From Akkermansia muciniphila (GTDB lineage: Bacteria; Verrucomicrobiota; Verrucomicrobiia; Verrucomicrobiales; DEV007): DNA of 55,274 nt. Under the pieces are notes generated by a model. It was given only the letters and a program-made list of their open reading frames with translations. It was not told where the DNA came from and ran no database searches. The translations under genes and the position numbers were made by a program. Shown in pieces: positions 18,677 through 26,883 of the stretch (within the stretch, counting starts at the first letter, position 1; each line of letters begins with the position of its first letter). Where the stretch lies: the NCBI GenBank assembly GCA_945883495.1, contig CAMCXS010000038.1, positions 1 to 55,274 of the forward strand, given 5' to 3'.

Positions 18677-19230
18677 CTCTCCTGCTTTGGCGGACATCGT
18701 CCGCTTCCTGGCTCAGCCTGGGATGCGTCGCACTCCTCGGCATGCCCTGTTGGACCCTGCCCGTCACCGGGCAGGAAGCCCCCGCCGTGGAGAAGTTTCA
18801 GCCAGGCGCAAAGCTTGAGCTTGAAGACTGCCTAGTCTGGGGCGCTCTGATTCGCGGCTCGAGTTCCCCAATCCAGGGCGAAACCTTGCCACTCCCTCCC
18901 GGGCTGGCGGATCGTCTCCAAGCCGCCTTCGGTTTCTCGCACCACCAACTCATGGGAGAACATACCCAACCGGTTCTAGCCGAGTTCGCCTCCTATGTGG
19001 TTCCCTCCGAAGAGCTCTACATGAAGATAGACTGCGAAGGTCCCGTAGAAGATGGCCTCGGTCTTCAACTCCAGCTTTGGCGCGAAGAAAGCGTGATCGT
19101 CAAAACCGACGTCATTCTCCGCGACCACAGCCCAGTGCTGATTGCGGGACCGAAGTGGGGCGAAGATCAATTGTTTTTCGTCGTTGAACTGCAACTCAAG
19201 GATTCCCAGCCAGTCGCCTCGGCCCCCTAA
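18673..19230 (+). CDS. Exported protein of unknown function in the sigma-factor operon
   Basis: A 185-residue protein with an N-terminal signal (SWLSLGCVALLGMPCWTLPVTGQEA). The mature part has GAKLELEDCLVWGALIRG, LPPGLADRLQAAFGFSHHQL and a beta-rich C-terminus (YMKIDCEGPVEDGLGLQLQLWREESVIVKTDVILRDHSPVLIAGPKW). I do not recognise a family. The start overlaps the anti-sigma stop in an ATGA arrangement, so the protein is probably made in step with it and may act in the same periplasmic sensing pathway. It is the last gene of the three-gene operon. Confidence 0.75.
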   Translation: MTLLLWRTSSASWLSLGCVALLGMPCWTLPVTGQEAPAVEKFQPGAKLELEDCLVWGALIRGSSSPIQGETLPLPPGLADRLQAAFGFSHHQLMGEHTQPVLAEFASYVVPSEELYMKIDCEGPVEDGLGLQLQLWREESVIVKTDVILRDHSPVLIAGPKWGEDQLFFVVELQLKDSQPVASAP

Positions 19231-19424
19231 GCCTGTTGAAATACTCCTAGCGTTAATTATCAGACACGGATGCCGGTGAGCGTGAGCAAAGCCTGACCGG
19301 CTTGGCCCGAATCGGAAATGATCCGTGATCAAGTAGCGCGGGCTCAAAACTGCCAGCCTTACTACTGAACGCCTGTTCCCCAAACCTGACCGGCGGAGCC
19401 CTGTCCTTCATCTCTTCTCCGCCC

Positions 19425-19769
19425 TCAATCGTCGACGCCTAGCCCTCCCCAAACCAGATCCCAAGGCTCACTCCCGAATTCCAGCACCTCTCCTGCGGCG
19501 TTCCACACCTCCTCTCCAAAGTCCAGGACTTCACCATTGGGTTCTCCACCCCAGGCTTCAAGCTCCCAGTCGAGTGGATCCGCTTCGTAGCCAGTCGAGA
19601 GCCCCTGTTCATGCTCGTATTCTGACGGCCGACGAGCGCGATCGAACAGCACCTCCGCATCGTGCGCCGCCCACCTCTCCTCCTGCTCTGGAACATCGTA
19701 TGGGATGACACAGTCTTCATTCGGCTCCGCCTCCAGCAACTCCGCACTCCATGGTTCTTCTTCGTTCAT
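19425..19769 (-). CDS. Highly acidic small protein downstream of the SNF2 helicase
   Basis: A 114-residue protein dominated by Glu, Asp and Trp (EEEPWSAELLEAEPNEDCVIPYDVPEQEE at the start; LDWELEAWGGEPNGEVLDFGEEVWNAAGEVLEFG near the end). It has few basic residues, so its pI must be very low. AAAGGAG at 19780-19786 (minus strand) lies 10 nt from this ATG; an ATG three codons earlier is only 1 nt from it. It follows the helicase gene by 26 bp on the same strand and is probably co-transcribed. It contains near-repeats (GEVLDFGEEVW and GEVLEFGSEPW). No family recognised. The charge invites comparison with DNA-mimic proteins, which is speculation. Confidence 0.65.
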   Translation of the reverse strand: MNEEEPWSAELLEAEPNEDCVIPYDVPEQEERWAAHDAEVLFDRARRPSEYEHEQGLSTGYEADPLDWELEAWGGEPNGEVLDFGEEVWNAAGEVLEFGSEPWDLVWGGLGVDD

Positions 19770-19795
19770 CTCGTCCATTCTCCTTTCTGTATCGA

Positions 19796-22567
19796 TCAAT
19801 CCGCCAAAACCACTCCGCCCTTCCGCGCGCCGGGCATCGACCACCGGCTGAGCACGTCCGCCAAGCGATCCACCGCTGCGGCGTCTGCCAGCGTAAACGA
19901 GAGCCGAAGTCTTCCATCCTCGCCAGTCTCCAAGCACTCACCGAGACTGGCCCGCACCCGCTTGGCGATGGCTTCCCGTGCCGCTGCTTCCACCGGTGAA
20001 TCTGGGAGGACTTCCGCAAGAAACGCCAGGGCCGCCCCAAGCAATTCGCCTCCAGCGGCCTCCACTTTTTGCCGGCGCACCGCCAAAGACCGGCTCTCCG
20101 TCTCGACCGCTTCCCTCGCGACCTCGTCGATCGCCTGCTCCGGCGGCTTGCCCAGCAGAATTTCCAACCGCCGCTTCAAATCCTCGAGCCCCGAAGTCAG
20201 GTCCACCGCGTCCAACTCCGAATCGAAATCCAGCGCCGCTCGGGCCAACTCGTGCTTTGCGGAGAGCGTGTGCAGCAGATTTTCTTCGATCGTTCCCTCC
20301 GTCACTAGAAGGTAAACCTGAACCGGCCGCTGCTGCCCCATCCGGTGTGCCCGGGCAATCCGTTGCTCAAGAATTGCTGGATTCCACGGAAGGTCGATGT
20401 TGATCACGGTATTGGCCGCCTGGAGGTTCAACCCAGTCGATCCAGCATTCGTCGTCAAAAAGACACGGCAGTCCGGATCCGTCTGAAACCGGGCGACCAG
20501 CGCTTGCCGATCCTTTTGCGGCACGGAGCCTTGCAGCCGGACATGCCCCAGTCTAAGTCCATCGAGCAACGGCTCCACTAAGTCGAGCATGGTCGTCCAT
20601 TCGGAAAACATCACGATTTTGCGATCCTCCTCCATCGCGAGGCCAGTCAACAGCTCCGTCAGCGTCTCCAACTTGCTAGAATATCCCGGCGGCTGGTGGT
20701 GGATGAGAAAGGTGCTGTCCGCCGCCAGACGCGCCACCAGCAACGCCCGGCGCAACCGGAAGAGGTCCATTTCATTAAGATGCTTCTTCCGCGTGATCGA
20801 GCTCACGATCCGCATCTGCTCCGCAGAAATCTCCGCCTGCTCATCAGTGGGACGGATCCGCACAACCTCGGTGGTCCGAGGCGGCAAATCCCCCAGAACC
20901 GACGCCCGGGTCCGACGAAGCAGAAACGGCCGCAAGCGATCACGAATTTCCCCAAGATTTCGGTAGCCCAGCACCTTTCCCTTCTCATCGACCACCCGAT
21001 GGCGGTTGAAGAAGCGAAACGCTGGGCCGAGCTGCCGGTCGTCAATGAACTCCATCACCGAGAACAGATCATCCAACCGGTTCTCCAACGGCGTGCCGGA
21101 CAGCACGAGGGCAAACGGTGAACGGAGCGACTTGATAGCCTGACTCGTCTTGGCTTCCCAATTCTTGATGCGCTGCCCCTCGTCCAGAATGATCAGATCC
21201 CAGGGGACAGCTCCTACGGTGTCCCGGTCCCGGGTCACTTGTTCGTAATTGCAAATCGTGAAAAAGGCGTCGCCGCGATACTGCTCTACCCGGCTCTGGC
21301 TCGATCCGAGAACCAAATGGAAGCTGCGACCGGAGAATCGGTCGATTTCCGCCGCCCATTGCGACTTCAACGAAGCCGGACAAACCACCAGCACCCGCGA
21401 AATCCCGGCTTCGCGCCCCAACAGCTCCGCCAGCCCGATCGCCTGAATGGTTTTTCCCAGGCCCATCTCATCCGCCAAAATGGCCCTGCCTGCGCCCGCC
21501 GCAAAGGCGATCCCGTCCAATTGATACGGGAGCAACGGCACCCGCAAGAGACTCTCTCGCAATGGGTGATGCGCCGCATTCCGCCGTAATTCCGCCATCC
21601 GGCGCACCAATGCCTGCCGATCCAAATGACGCCCCAGATAATCCTCCGCGTCTGGAAAAATGACCACGTCTTCCCCCATCCGCGCCAGGGTCCGCACCAG
21701 GCCGACCACCCGCTCCATTTCGTCGGGTCTCTCCCATTCTTTGCCGACGAAATCGCGCACGACTTCGGAAATCTCGGAACAGCGGCACGTCTCTGGGCCC
21801 TCGAACCGCAGTTTGAGCACCTCGCCGTAGGTCAGCGACAGCGTAAACCGATCCGGAGTCCACGCCTTGCGCCGAACCTTCGCCGGGAACTTCCGCTGCG
21901 CCCAAGCGACCACGCGCAACGTGTGCTTGCAGACCCCGAGCGTATTCTTGCGGAAGTCCGGGCAGGTGCAATAAGCGCGCCCCCTCTCCCACCCACGCAA
22001 CGCCACCCGGTAGGATCTCCCGGACTTCCGGTTCGTCACCGTGTAGTCCGTCCAGGGCGTCGCAGGATCCAGCGGAATCACCCGCATCGGCTCCGCTGCC
22101 GCTCTCGCCTCCCGCTCCGCCAAAGCCAACCCTACCAATTCCGGTTCGCTCAGCGACTCGATCGAGACCTTGTCTTCGGGCAGCGCAGCCAATCCTAGCG
22201 CCACCTTCCCTTCGAGAACAAACGCCAATGCGCTGCCCTGGTGGACACAAGGCCCCGAACCGCATTGTGAGCACCGCAGCTGCAACACCTGGCGCCGGTG
22301 CCCCTTCAGCCACATCTCCACCGAAACGCCCCGGCGTCCCTCGACCTCTTCGGTAAGCACAAGCTCGGAGGCCCCTTCCTGCAAAGTGCCTACGAATGTC
22401 TGACCAAACCCTCGTCCGCTCGAAAGCCGTCGCCGCCCTTCGGCCAGCAACCTGCGCCCGTCCGGTCCGAGCAACGCTTCCGCCGCGCGCAAGCCCAGAT
22501 GCGAGAGATGATCAGCCAACGATCTTCCCGATTCCGCTTCCCGCGGGATAATTAATTCATCCCGCAT
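19796..22567 (-). CDS. SNF2-family DEAD/DEAH helicase with SWIM zinc finger
   Basis: About 923 residues. A SWIM-type zinc finger near residue 200 (YCTCPDFRKNTLGVCKH, the CxCxnCxH pattern) precedes an SNF2 ATPase: Walker A in LADEMGLGKTIQAIGLAELLG, the DExx box as LIILDEGQRIKNWEAKTSQAIKSL, LSGTPLENRLDDL, and the C-terminal helicase lobe with FLTTNAGSTGLNLQAANTVINIDLPWNPA and QRIARAHRMGQQRPV. Such proteins translocate on double-stranded DNA and can remodel nucleoprotein complexes, often with RNA polymerase or in defence. The start is the ATG at 22567, 7 nt after GGGAGGT. Co-directional with the acidic protein downstream. Confidence 0.93.
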   Translation of the reverse strand: MRDELIIPREAESGRSLADHLSHLGLRAAEALLGPDGRRLLAEGRRRLSSGRGFGQTFVGTLQEGASELVLTEEVEGRRGVSVEMWLKGHRRQVLQLRCSQCGSGPCVHQGSALAFVLEGKVALGLAALPEDKVSIESLSEPELVGLALAEREARAAAEPMRVIPLDPATPWTDYTVTNRKSGRSYRVALRGWERGRAYCTCPDFRKNTLGVCKHTLRVVAWAQRKFPAKVRRKAWTPDRFTLSLTYGEVLKLRFEGPETCRCSEISEVVRDFVGKEWERPDEMERVVGLVRTLARMGEDVVIFPDAEDYLGRHLDRQALVRRMAELRRNAAHHPLRESLLRVPLLPYQLDGIAFAAGAGRAILADEMGLGKTIQAIGLAELLGREAGISRVLVVCPASLKSQWAAEIDRFSGRSFHLVLGSSQSRVEQYRGDAFFTICNYEQVTRDRDTVGAVPWDLIILDEGQRIKNWEAKTSQAIKSLRSPFALVLSGTPLENRLDDLFSVMEFIDDRQLGPAFRFFNRHRVVDEKGKVLGYRNLGEIRDRLRPFLLRRTRASVLGDLPPRTTEVVRIRPTDEQAEISAEQMRIVSSITRKKHLNEMDLFRLRRALLVARLAADSTFLIHHQPPGYSSKLETLTELLTGLAMEEDRKIVMFSEWTTMLDLVEPLLDGLRLGHVRLQGSVPQKDRQALVARFQTDPDCRVFLTTNAGSTGLNLQAANTVINIDLPWNPAILEQRIARAHRMGQQRPVQVYLLVTEGTIEENLLHTLSAKHELARAALDFDSELDAVDLTSGLEDLKRRLEILLGKPPEQAIDEVAREAVETESRSLAVRRQKVEAAGGELLGAALAFLAEVLPDSPVEAAAREAIAKRVRASLGECLETGEDGRLRLSFTLADAAAVDRLADVLSRWSMPGARKGGVVLAD

Positions 22568-22623
22568 GATATTTACCTCCCGTGTAGCTTTCGCGGGCTG
22601 GAGAGGCACAGCCGAACAATGTC

Positions 22624-22650
22624 ATCATATGCACACCTATTGCATATGAT
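22624..22650. promoter_or_regulatory. Perfect 10-bp inverted repeat upstream of the SNF2 helicase (candidate operator)
   Basis: ATCATATGCA at 22624-22633 and TGCATATGAT at 22641-22650 are exact inverted copies separated by 7 bp. The element is about 57 bp upstream of the helicase start in an AT-rich intergenic patch. A second palindrome, GTTCGAAC, lies at 22652-22659. On the minus strand the proximal arm contains TATGAT, usable as a -10, so a bound regulator would cover the promoter. Confidence 0.55.
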
Positions 22651-22722
22651 CGTTCGAACAATCAAGCGAAAATGTTCATTTGTGCTATTTTCGCTGATTT
22701 TTATGCAGCCCGCGCCGACTAT

Positions 22723-24240
22723 CTACGGGTTCGTCAAGTTCGGCGTCCAAGGCCCAGGGCTGATCTCGCGCTCCTTACCGTCCGGAGGCCAGGTTGCTTT
22801 CACGGCATCTTGCAACTGCGCGGAAAGTGCCGCCACGGTCTCCGCCTGCGCCGGAGCGTCCGCCAGATTCGTGAGCTCCCGCGGATCGGCCTCGTGATCG
22901 TATAACTCACGCCCATCTTTGCCTTCGTTCCACTCGGTATAGCGCCACCGCGGTGTACGCATGGTATATCCTAGAATGCGATTTCCCTTGTCTCCAACGG
23001 CGGGCGCAGCCCCCATCCGGTTGAAGCCGCCTCCGCGCACCACTTGGCTCAAGGCCCAACCACGTCCCTGCACCCCGGGATCTTTGAGCATCGGCACCAA
23101 ACTCTGCCCTTGCAGATTGGCGGGCGCGTTGACTCCAGACAATTCCGCTAAGGTCGGATACAAGTCCACAAGCCCAACCGGCGCCGCCACTACCCCCCCC
23201 ACTTTGGAGGCTCCAGGAGCAGCAATGATGAGGGGCACCCGGGCGCTTTCCTCGAATAAGCTTTGCTTTTGCCACAATCCATGCTCGCCCAAATGATAGC
23301 CGTGATCACTGGTGAACACGACGATGGTATTCTCTTCCAAACCCAGGCGTTTCAAAGCGTCCAGCACCCGCCCGACTTGGGCATCCATAAACGTAATGCT
23401 CGCAAAATAAGCCTGAATCGCTTGCCGCCGCAGCGGGTCGGTGAGCTTGTCTTGCTCCTTTTTGTAGCTGCCCAACGCATGCTTCGGCAGATCTTTCTGA
23501 TCCTCGGCCACGCCTTCCACCAAAGGGATGTCCGCTTCTGGATAGAGGTCAAAATACGCCTTCGGAGAAACATACGGCGTGTGCGGCCGGAAGAAGCCGA
23601 GTGCTAGAAAGAACGGCCGATCCTTCTTTGCGGCACAACGCTCCAACACCCACTCCGCGTTCTCCGCCTGCAAACCGTCGGTGTGATACGCATCTTCTTT
23701 TGGCGAAGCATACCAACTCAAGGTGCCGCCGAACTGCCCCGGAGTCAGAGTAAAGATATGTGGCTGTTCCTCCATCCGGTCGCACCCCGCCGGATTCAGC
23801 TCCATTTCCCATGAGGCAGGATCATCATGTCCATTCGTTCCCATGGAGTTCGGAACGTTGTAGTGATAGAGCTTCCCAATGCGCGCCGCAAAATAGCCTT
23901 CGAGCCGGAACGCTTGCGGCAAGCTGATTTGCGCCGGGATACTTTGCCGGAAAATTTGCGCATTCGCCTGAATCCCGGTGCTATTTGGATACAGGCCCGT
24001 CAGCACGGAATTCCGGCTTGGCCCGCAGAGGGGAAACTGACAGTACGCCCGGTCAAACCGCACGCCACGCGACGCCAAGCGATCCAGATTCGGCGATTTC
24101 ACCATCGGGTGCCCGTAACAGCCCAAACTATTGTTCAGGTCATCGGCGATGAGAAAAAGCACATTGGGCCGTTTGGCCGGCTCCGCAGCTGGTACGGCCA
24201 ACGGAAGGAGAACGAGTAAGGCGATGATGCGGGAAAACAT
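22723..24240 (-). CDS. Sulfatase (iduronate-2-sulfatase-like), exported
   Basis: A 505-residue exported sulfatase. A signal peptide (FSRIIALLVLLPLAVPAA) precedes PNVLFLIADDLNNSLGCYG, whose two Asp bind calcium. The activation motif LCGPSRNSVLTG places the formylglycine precursor at Cys72 in Cys-x-Pro-Ser-Arg context. Further along are GKLYHY, FFLALGFFRPHTPY, VVFTSDHGYHLGEHGLWQKQSLFEESARVPLI and the C-terminal ELYDHEADPRELTNLA. It should remove sulfate esters from a polysaccharide in the periplasm or outside. An ATG 7 codons upstream is possible. No sulfatase-maturing enzyme gene is in the window. It is divergent from the MDR gene. Confidence 0.93.
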   Translation of the reverse strand: MFSRIIALLVLLPLAVPAAEPAKRPNVLFLIADDLNNSLGCYGHPMVKSPNLDRLASRGVRFDRAYCQFPLCGPSRNSVLTGLYPNSTGIQANAQIFRQSIPAQISLPQAFRLEGYFAARIGKLYHYNVPNSMGTNGHDDPASWEMELNPAGCDRMEEQPHIFTLTPGQFGGTLSWYASPKEDAYHTDGLQAENAEWVLERCAAKKDRPFFLALGFFRPHTPYVSPKAYFDLYPEADIPLVEGVAEDQKDLPKHALGSYKKEQDKLTDPLRRQAIQAYFASITFMDAQVGRVLDALKRLGLEENTIVVFTSDHGYHLGEHGLWQKQSLFEESARVPLIIAAPGASKVGGVVAAPVGLVDLYPTLAELSGVNAPANLQGQSLVPMLKDPGVQGRGWALSQVVRGGGFNRMGAAPAVGDKGNRILGYTMRTPRWRYTEWNEGKDGRELYDHEADPRELTNLADAPAQAETVAALSAQLQDAVKATWPPDGKEREISPGPWTPNLTNP

Positions 24241-24344
24241 GGGATTTCCCACATGCTGCATGGCGGCGCCCCTCCCCGTCAACACCCAGTTCCTACGGCG
24301 AGAAACTCTGGATTCCCTCGCGATGCTGCGCGAAAGCTCTCCCA

Positions 24345-25340
24345 ATGCCCACCACCCACGCGGTTCGCTTTCACGAGTTCGGTCCTCCCGAGGAAGTCGC
24401 CTGCTTTGAGCCCATCGAAATCGGCGATCCCGAGCCCGGCGAAGTCATCGTTCGCATGGAAGCCGCGCCCATTCACCCGGCCGACTTGAACCGCCTGGAA
24501 GGGCGTTACGGAGAAAGGCCCGAATTGCCATCCATTGGCGGCATCGAAGGTTGTGGCCTGATCGAGTCCATCGGCCCCGGTGTTGCGGATCTCGCCCCCG
24601 GGATGCGGGTCGCCCTCGCCCATGTTACCGGCACTTGGTGCGAACGCGTCCGCGTCCCTGCCGACCGGCTTGCGATCCTCCCGCCGAACCTCGATCCGGG
24701 CCTCGCCGCGAGCCTGATTATCAACCCCTCCACCGCCTGGCGAATGTTGCACGACTTCATCTCGCTTGCTCCGGGCGAATGGGTGCTCCTCAATGCCGCC
24801 AACTCCTCAGTCGGCCGCGCCGTCATCGAAATCGCCCACCACAAAGGTTGGCGAACCGCGGCCATTGTCCGTCGGCCGGAACTCATTCCCGAACTCAAGC
24901 AACTCGGCGCCACCGCCGTGCTCCTGGACGACGACCAGTTGCGCGGCGCAATCCCGGAAATCACCGGCGGAGAGCCCTTGCGTCTCGCCCTCAATGCCGT
25001 CGGTGGCGCCAGCGCGCTTCGTCTGGCAAACGCGTTGACTCCGTGTGGCACTCTTGTGACCTATGGCGCCATGGGCCGGCGCCCATTGGAGCTGCCCAAC
25101 GGTTTGCTCATCTTCAAAGACCTTCGCGTTCGTGGCTTTTGGCTCACCCGCTGGTTCCGGCAAGCTGGCGCCGAGGAACGCTCCGCGATGCTCCGGGAAA
25201 TCACCCGCTTGGCCGCGACAGGAGTGCTCCGAAGCCAAGTCGCCGCCACGTTCCCCTTGCGCGAGGCCGCGACCGCACTCTCCGCCGCTGCTTCTGATCG
25301 CCGACCCGGCAAAGTGTTGTTCCACATGGCTTCAGAATAG
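24345..25340 (+). CDS. Zinc-independent MDR oxidoreductase (2-enoyl thioester reductase-like)
   Basis: A 331-residue medium-chain dehydrogenase/reductase. HAVRFHEFGPPEEVACFEPIEI and EVIVRMEAAPIHPADLNRLEGRYG resemble the MECR/ETR1 enoyl reductase branch more than alcohol dehydrogenases, and no zinc-ligand cysteine set is present. The cofactor site is LLNAANSSVGRAVIEIAHHKGW, with RR after the second strand favouring NADPH. Then come LNAVGGASALRLANALTPCGTLVTYGAMG and the family C-terminus AATALSAAASDRRPGKVLF. It would reduce enoyl thioesters or quinone-like substrates in the cytosol. The BNR gene follows 47 bp later in the same direction. Confidence 0.87.
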   Translation: MPTTHAVRFHEFGPPEEVACFEPIEIGDPEPGEVIVRMEAAPIHPADLNRLEGRYGERPELPSIGGIEGCGLIESIGPGVADLAPGMRVALAHVTGTWCERVRVPADRLAILPPNLDPGLAASLIINPSTAWRMLHDFISLAPGEWVLLNAANSSVGRAVIEIAHHKGWRTAAIVRRPELIPELKQLGATAVLLDDDQLRGAIPEITGGEPLRLALNAVGGASALRLANALTPCGTLVTYGAMGRRPLELPNGLLIFKDLRVRGFWLTRWFRQAGAEERSAMLREITRLAATGVLRSQVAATFPLREAATALSAAASDRRPGKVLFHMASE

Positions 25341-25387
25341 TCGATTCCGGTCTGGACGCGGCTCCGCGATCGCCTCCATATTGAGTC

Positions 25388-26500
25388 ATGAGCAGCGTGC
25401 GACTCCTCGTCGGAACGCGCAAAGGCGCTTTCATCATCACCTCCGACGGCAAACGGGAGGATTGGAAAATCGACGGCCCTCACTTCGGTGGGTGGGAGAT
25501 GTATCACCTGAAGGGATCGCCGGCTGATCCCGATCGCATTTACGCATCCCAATCTTCCAGCTGGTTTGGTCAACTTGTGCAACGCTCCAACGACGGCGGC
25601 CGGACCTGGGAGACCATGGACAATCACTTTGTCTACGACGGGGAAACCGGCACCCATCTTTATTACGACAACACGCCCCACCCCTGGGAGTTCAAGCGAA
25701 TCTGGCACTTTGAGCCCTCGCTCCGCGATCCCGATGTCGTTTACGCTGGCGCCGAAGATGCCGCTCTCTTCCGGTCCTCGGACGGCGGCAAAAGTTGGCA
25801 GGAGATCCCCGCTCTACGGGCAGCCCAGGGCGAAAAATGGCAGCCGGGCGCCGGCGGCATGGGCTTGCACACCATCGTCCTCGACCCCTCGAACCCAAAT
25901 CGACTGTTCGTCGCGATTTCCGCCGCTGGGGTTTTCCGCACCGATGACGCGGGCGGCACTTGGAGGCCGGTGAACCGAGGATTGAAATCGGACTATCTGC
26001 CCGACCCGGAAGTGGAAGTCGGCTTTTGCGTTCACCGCATCGCCATGCATCCCTCCCGGCCCGGCACCTTGTTCATGCAGCTGCATTGGGACGTGAATCG
26101 GAGCGACGACGGCGGGGAGCATTGGCACGAGGTCAGCGGGAATCTGCCAAGCGACTTCGGTTTTCCAATCGACGTCCACGCCCACGAACCGGATACGATC
26201 TACGTCGTCCCGATTCTCAGCGATTCCGAGCACTACCCTCCCGAAGGCAAACTCCGCGTCTATCGCAGCCGGACCGGAGGAAACGAATGGGAGCCGCTGA
26301 CGAACGGCCTGCCCCAGAGCCACTGTTACGTCAACGTGCTCCGCGATGCCATGTCCGTCGATTCCCTGGATCCCGGAGGCGTCTACTTCGGCACCACAGG
26401 CGGACAAGTGTACGGATCTCCCAATGGCGGAGATCGATGGGTGACGATTGCCCGCGACCTGCCACCGGTGCTTTCCGTGGAGGCGCAAACGCTGCCATGA
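25388..26500 (+). CDS. BNR/Asp-box beta-propeller protein, cytosolic type
   Basis: A 370-residue protein made of repeated beta-propeller blades. Asp boxes occur as [36 protein letters not shown] and GSPNGGDRW. It starts directly with [23 protein letters not shown] and has no signal peptide, unlike most sialidases. The catalytic Arg triad and Tyr/Glu pair of sialidases are not evident. This type is usually annotated as exo-alpha-sialidase or glycosyl hydrolase without proof. The stop overlaps the start of the MoaD/ThiS-like gene by 4 bp, so the two are translationally coupled. The role is unknown. Confidence 0.85.
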   Translation: MSSVRLLVGTRKGAFIITSDGKREDWKIDGPHFGGWEMYHLKGSPADPDRIYASQSSSWFGQLVQRSNDGGRTWETMDNHFVYDGETGTHLYYDNTPHPWEFKRIWHFEPSLRDPDVVYAGAEDAALFRSSDGGKSWQEIPALRAAQGEKWQPGAGGMGLHTIVLDPSNPNRLFVAISAAGVFRTDDAGGTWRPVNRGLKSDYLPDPEVEVGFCVHRIAMHPSRPGTLFMQLHWDVNRSDDGGEHWHEVSGNLPSDFGFPIDVHAHEPDTIYVVPILSDSEHYPPEGKLRVYRSRTGGNEWEPLTNGLPQSHCYVNVLRDAMSVDSLDPGGVYFGTTGGQVYGSPNGGDRWVTIARDLPPVLSVEAQTLP

Positions 26501-26793
26501 TCCGGGTGATTCTGCCGTATCATCTGCGCAACTTGGCGCAAGTCAGCGGCGAGGTGACCGTGCACGTGCGTCCTCCAGCCACCTTGGGCGCCGTGGTCGA
26601 TGCCCTGGAAACAAGCTTTCCCGCCCTTCGCGGGACAATCCGGGATCGCACCACCGGCAAACGCCGCCCGTTCGTGCGCTTCTACGCCTGTGCGGAGGAT
26701 TTTTCCAACGAGTCACCGGAAACGCAATTGCCACCAGAGGTCGAAAGTGGCCGCGAGCCGCTGCTCATTATCGGAGCGATCGCGGGAGGATGA
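26497..26793 (+). CDS. MoaD/ThiS-like ubiquitin-fold sulfur carrier protein
   Basis: A 98-residue beta-grasp protein ending in IIGAIAGG. The C-terminal Gly-Gly is what an E1-like enzyme would adenylate and thiocarboxylate in MoaD, ThiS and related carriers. The body has [44 protein letters not shown] and [11 protein letters not shown], all consistent with the fold. The ATG overlaps the TGA of the BNR protein gene. No moeB/thiF, moaE or thiG is in the window, so the activating enzyme and the sulfur acceptor are unknown. It is easily missed because another frame hides it. Confidence 0.83.
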   Translation: MIRVILPYHLRNLAQVSGEVTVHVRPPATLGAVVDALETSFPALRGTIRDRTTGKRRPFVRFYACAEDFSNESPETQLPPEVESGREPLLIIGAIAGG

Positions 26794-26883
26794 GGAGCGC
26801 ATGCTCGCCGCCATGACGCCCGGAACGCCCGGAAAATCACCTCCCTTGCAAGCCCCAGCCGTGAAGCAGGTGCCTTCCAAGTC

